DNA from: Eopsaltria australis
Lineage: Eukaryota; Chordata; Aves; Passeriformes; Petroicidae
NCBI GenBank assembly: GCA_034509425.1
Contig: JAVTVJ010000569.1
Span: 620,001-684,000, forward strand
Direction: 5' to 3'
Length of the DNA: 64,000 nt
Shown: positions 63,232 through 64,000 of the stretch, piece after piece
Layout: every line of letters starts with the position of its first letter
Numbering within the stretch: position 1 is the first letter of the stretch
Notes under the pieces: model-generated
Databases searched by the model: none
The model's input: only the letters and a program-made list of their open reading frames with translations
Told to the model about the DNA's origin: nothing
Made by a program: the position numbers and the translations under genes

Positions 63232-63820
63232 GTGCTGATTTTGGCTGGGATAGAATTAATTTTCTTCACAGCAGCTGGTGTGTGACTGTGTTTTGGATTT
63301 GCGATGGAAAGAGTGTTGGTAACACAGGGATGTTTTAGCTGCTGCTGGGCAGTGCTCACACAGAGCCAGGGCCTTTCCTGCTCTGCATCCCACCCCACCA
63401 GTGAGGAGGCTGGGGGGGCACAGGGAGTCGGGAGGGGACACATCCAGGACAGCTAACTCCAACTGGCACAAAGGATTTTCCAGATGAAATGGTATCACGG
63501 TCTGCAATAAACTGAGGGATGAAGGGGGAAGGAGGGATGTTCAAGGTGATGAGTTTCTTCTGCCCAAGTCATTGTTACGTGTGATGGAGCTCTGCTTTCC
63601 TGGGGATAGCTGAACACCTGTCTGCCCTTGGGATCAAAGAATGAATTAATTGTTTTGCTTTTCTTGTGTGGAAACTTTTGCTTTCCTATTAAGCTGCCTT
63701 TGTCTCAACCCAAAAGTTTTCTCACTTTTGCTGTGTTGGTTCTCTCCTCCATCCCACTGATGGGAACTGAGTGAGTGGATGTGTGGGGCTTTGTTGCTGG
63801 TTGGGGTTAAATCCTGATGA
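63232..63820 (+). mobile_element. Solo LTR of an avian endogenous retrovirus (ERVL-like)
   Basis: Recognised by ordered LTR-type strings: TGCTGATTTTGGCTGGGATA near the left edge, GGGAGGGGACACATCCAGGA, CCAACTGGCACAAAGGATTT, a TATA-like GCAATAAACTG (63505-63515), CTATTAAGCTGCCTTTGTCT with TCAACCCAAAAGTTTTC, and GGGGTTAAATC near the right edge. No gag, pol or env coding lies on either side within the window, so it is a solo LTR or truncated copy. The family name is from memory and edges are approximate. It has lost an intact poly(A) hexamer (ATTAAG). Confidence 0.8.
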
Positions 63821-64000
63821 TGTATATGAAAAATGACCGGGAAAACTTGCCAACTCACACGTTTAATAGGTGTGTATATGTAGGGGGAGCTGTTCAGCAT
63901 CTTTCCTGCTTATTTAGTGCTGGTGTTGTCACAACAGAACAAAGCCACCGCATAGTTTTATTCTTTCCATCCTTGAACTCTGCCAACTTCTATTGCAGCC
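63821..64000. other. Intergenic, nothing recognised
   Basis: Short single-copy stretch at the window end, with no gene seen. Confidence 0.5.

Overview
This window looks like a bird genome. Its only gene I can identify is MSX1 (muscle segment homeobox 1), on the + strand and complete in two coding exons (3254-3707 and 5115-5545, 294 residues). The bird assignment rests on CR1 LINE 3' ends ending in the ATTCTATGA-type tail (three copies: 25941-26146, 50020-50946, 52955-53104), on a solo LTR of a type I remember as common in birds (about 63232-63820), and on an MSX1 protein close to the chicken one as I remember it. I cannot name the species.

Layout. 1-3130: 5' flank of MSX1, with alternating AT-rich blocks that look like enhancers, GC-rich CpG blocks, a 20-bp-unit minisatellite (2881-2991) and the core promoter (GC boxes, CCAAT at 3057-3061, TATA-like CTTTATGAG at 3118-3126). 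3130-6150: MSX1 transcription unit, with a short overlapping upstream ORF (3192-3275), exon 1, a 1407-bp phase-1 intron, exon 2, a 3' UTR of about 600 nt and a poly(A) signal at 6119-6124. 6150-9300: further CpG-rich segments alternating with AT-rich blocks and long T tracts (one of 61 T at 8030-8090), plus a 12-bp inverted repeat with homeodomain cores (7790-7830). 9300-64000: an AT-rich gene desert. Within it are one isolated CpG island (10505-10760), CR1 copies, the solo LTR, microsatellites, a small TA-flanked inverted-repeat unit (54030-54160), several hairpins, and AT-rich blocks that look like distal enhancers (notably 38700-39280 and 45550-46270).

How it fits together. MSX1 is a homeodomain repressor acting downstream of BMP and Wnt signals in limb, neural crest, tooth/beak and neural tube. 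A lone developmental regulator in a CpG-rich domain next to a large desert is the usual arrangement for such genes, and the desert probably holds its long-range regulation. In human, the neighbours known to me are STX18 on one side and CYTL1/STK32B on the other. I saw no exon of these here, but short exons could be missed by eye.

No previously undescribed multi-gene system is visible. The best leads are regulatory: the orphan CpG island at 10.5 kb, the CpG island just past the MSX1 poly(A) site, the promoter minisatellite, the composite TCF/SMAD motif at 1544-1555, and the paired inverted homeodomain sites at 7790-7830 and 46204-46231. Conservation and family claims are from memory and were not checked by any search.
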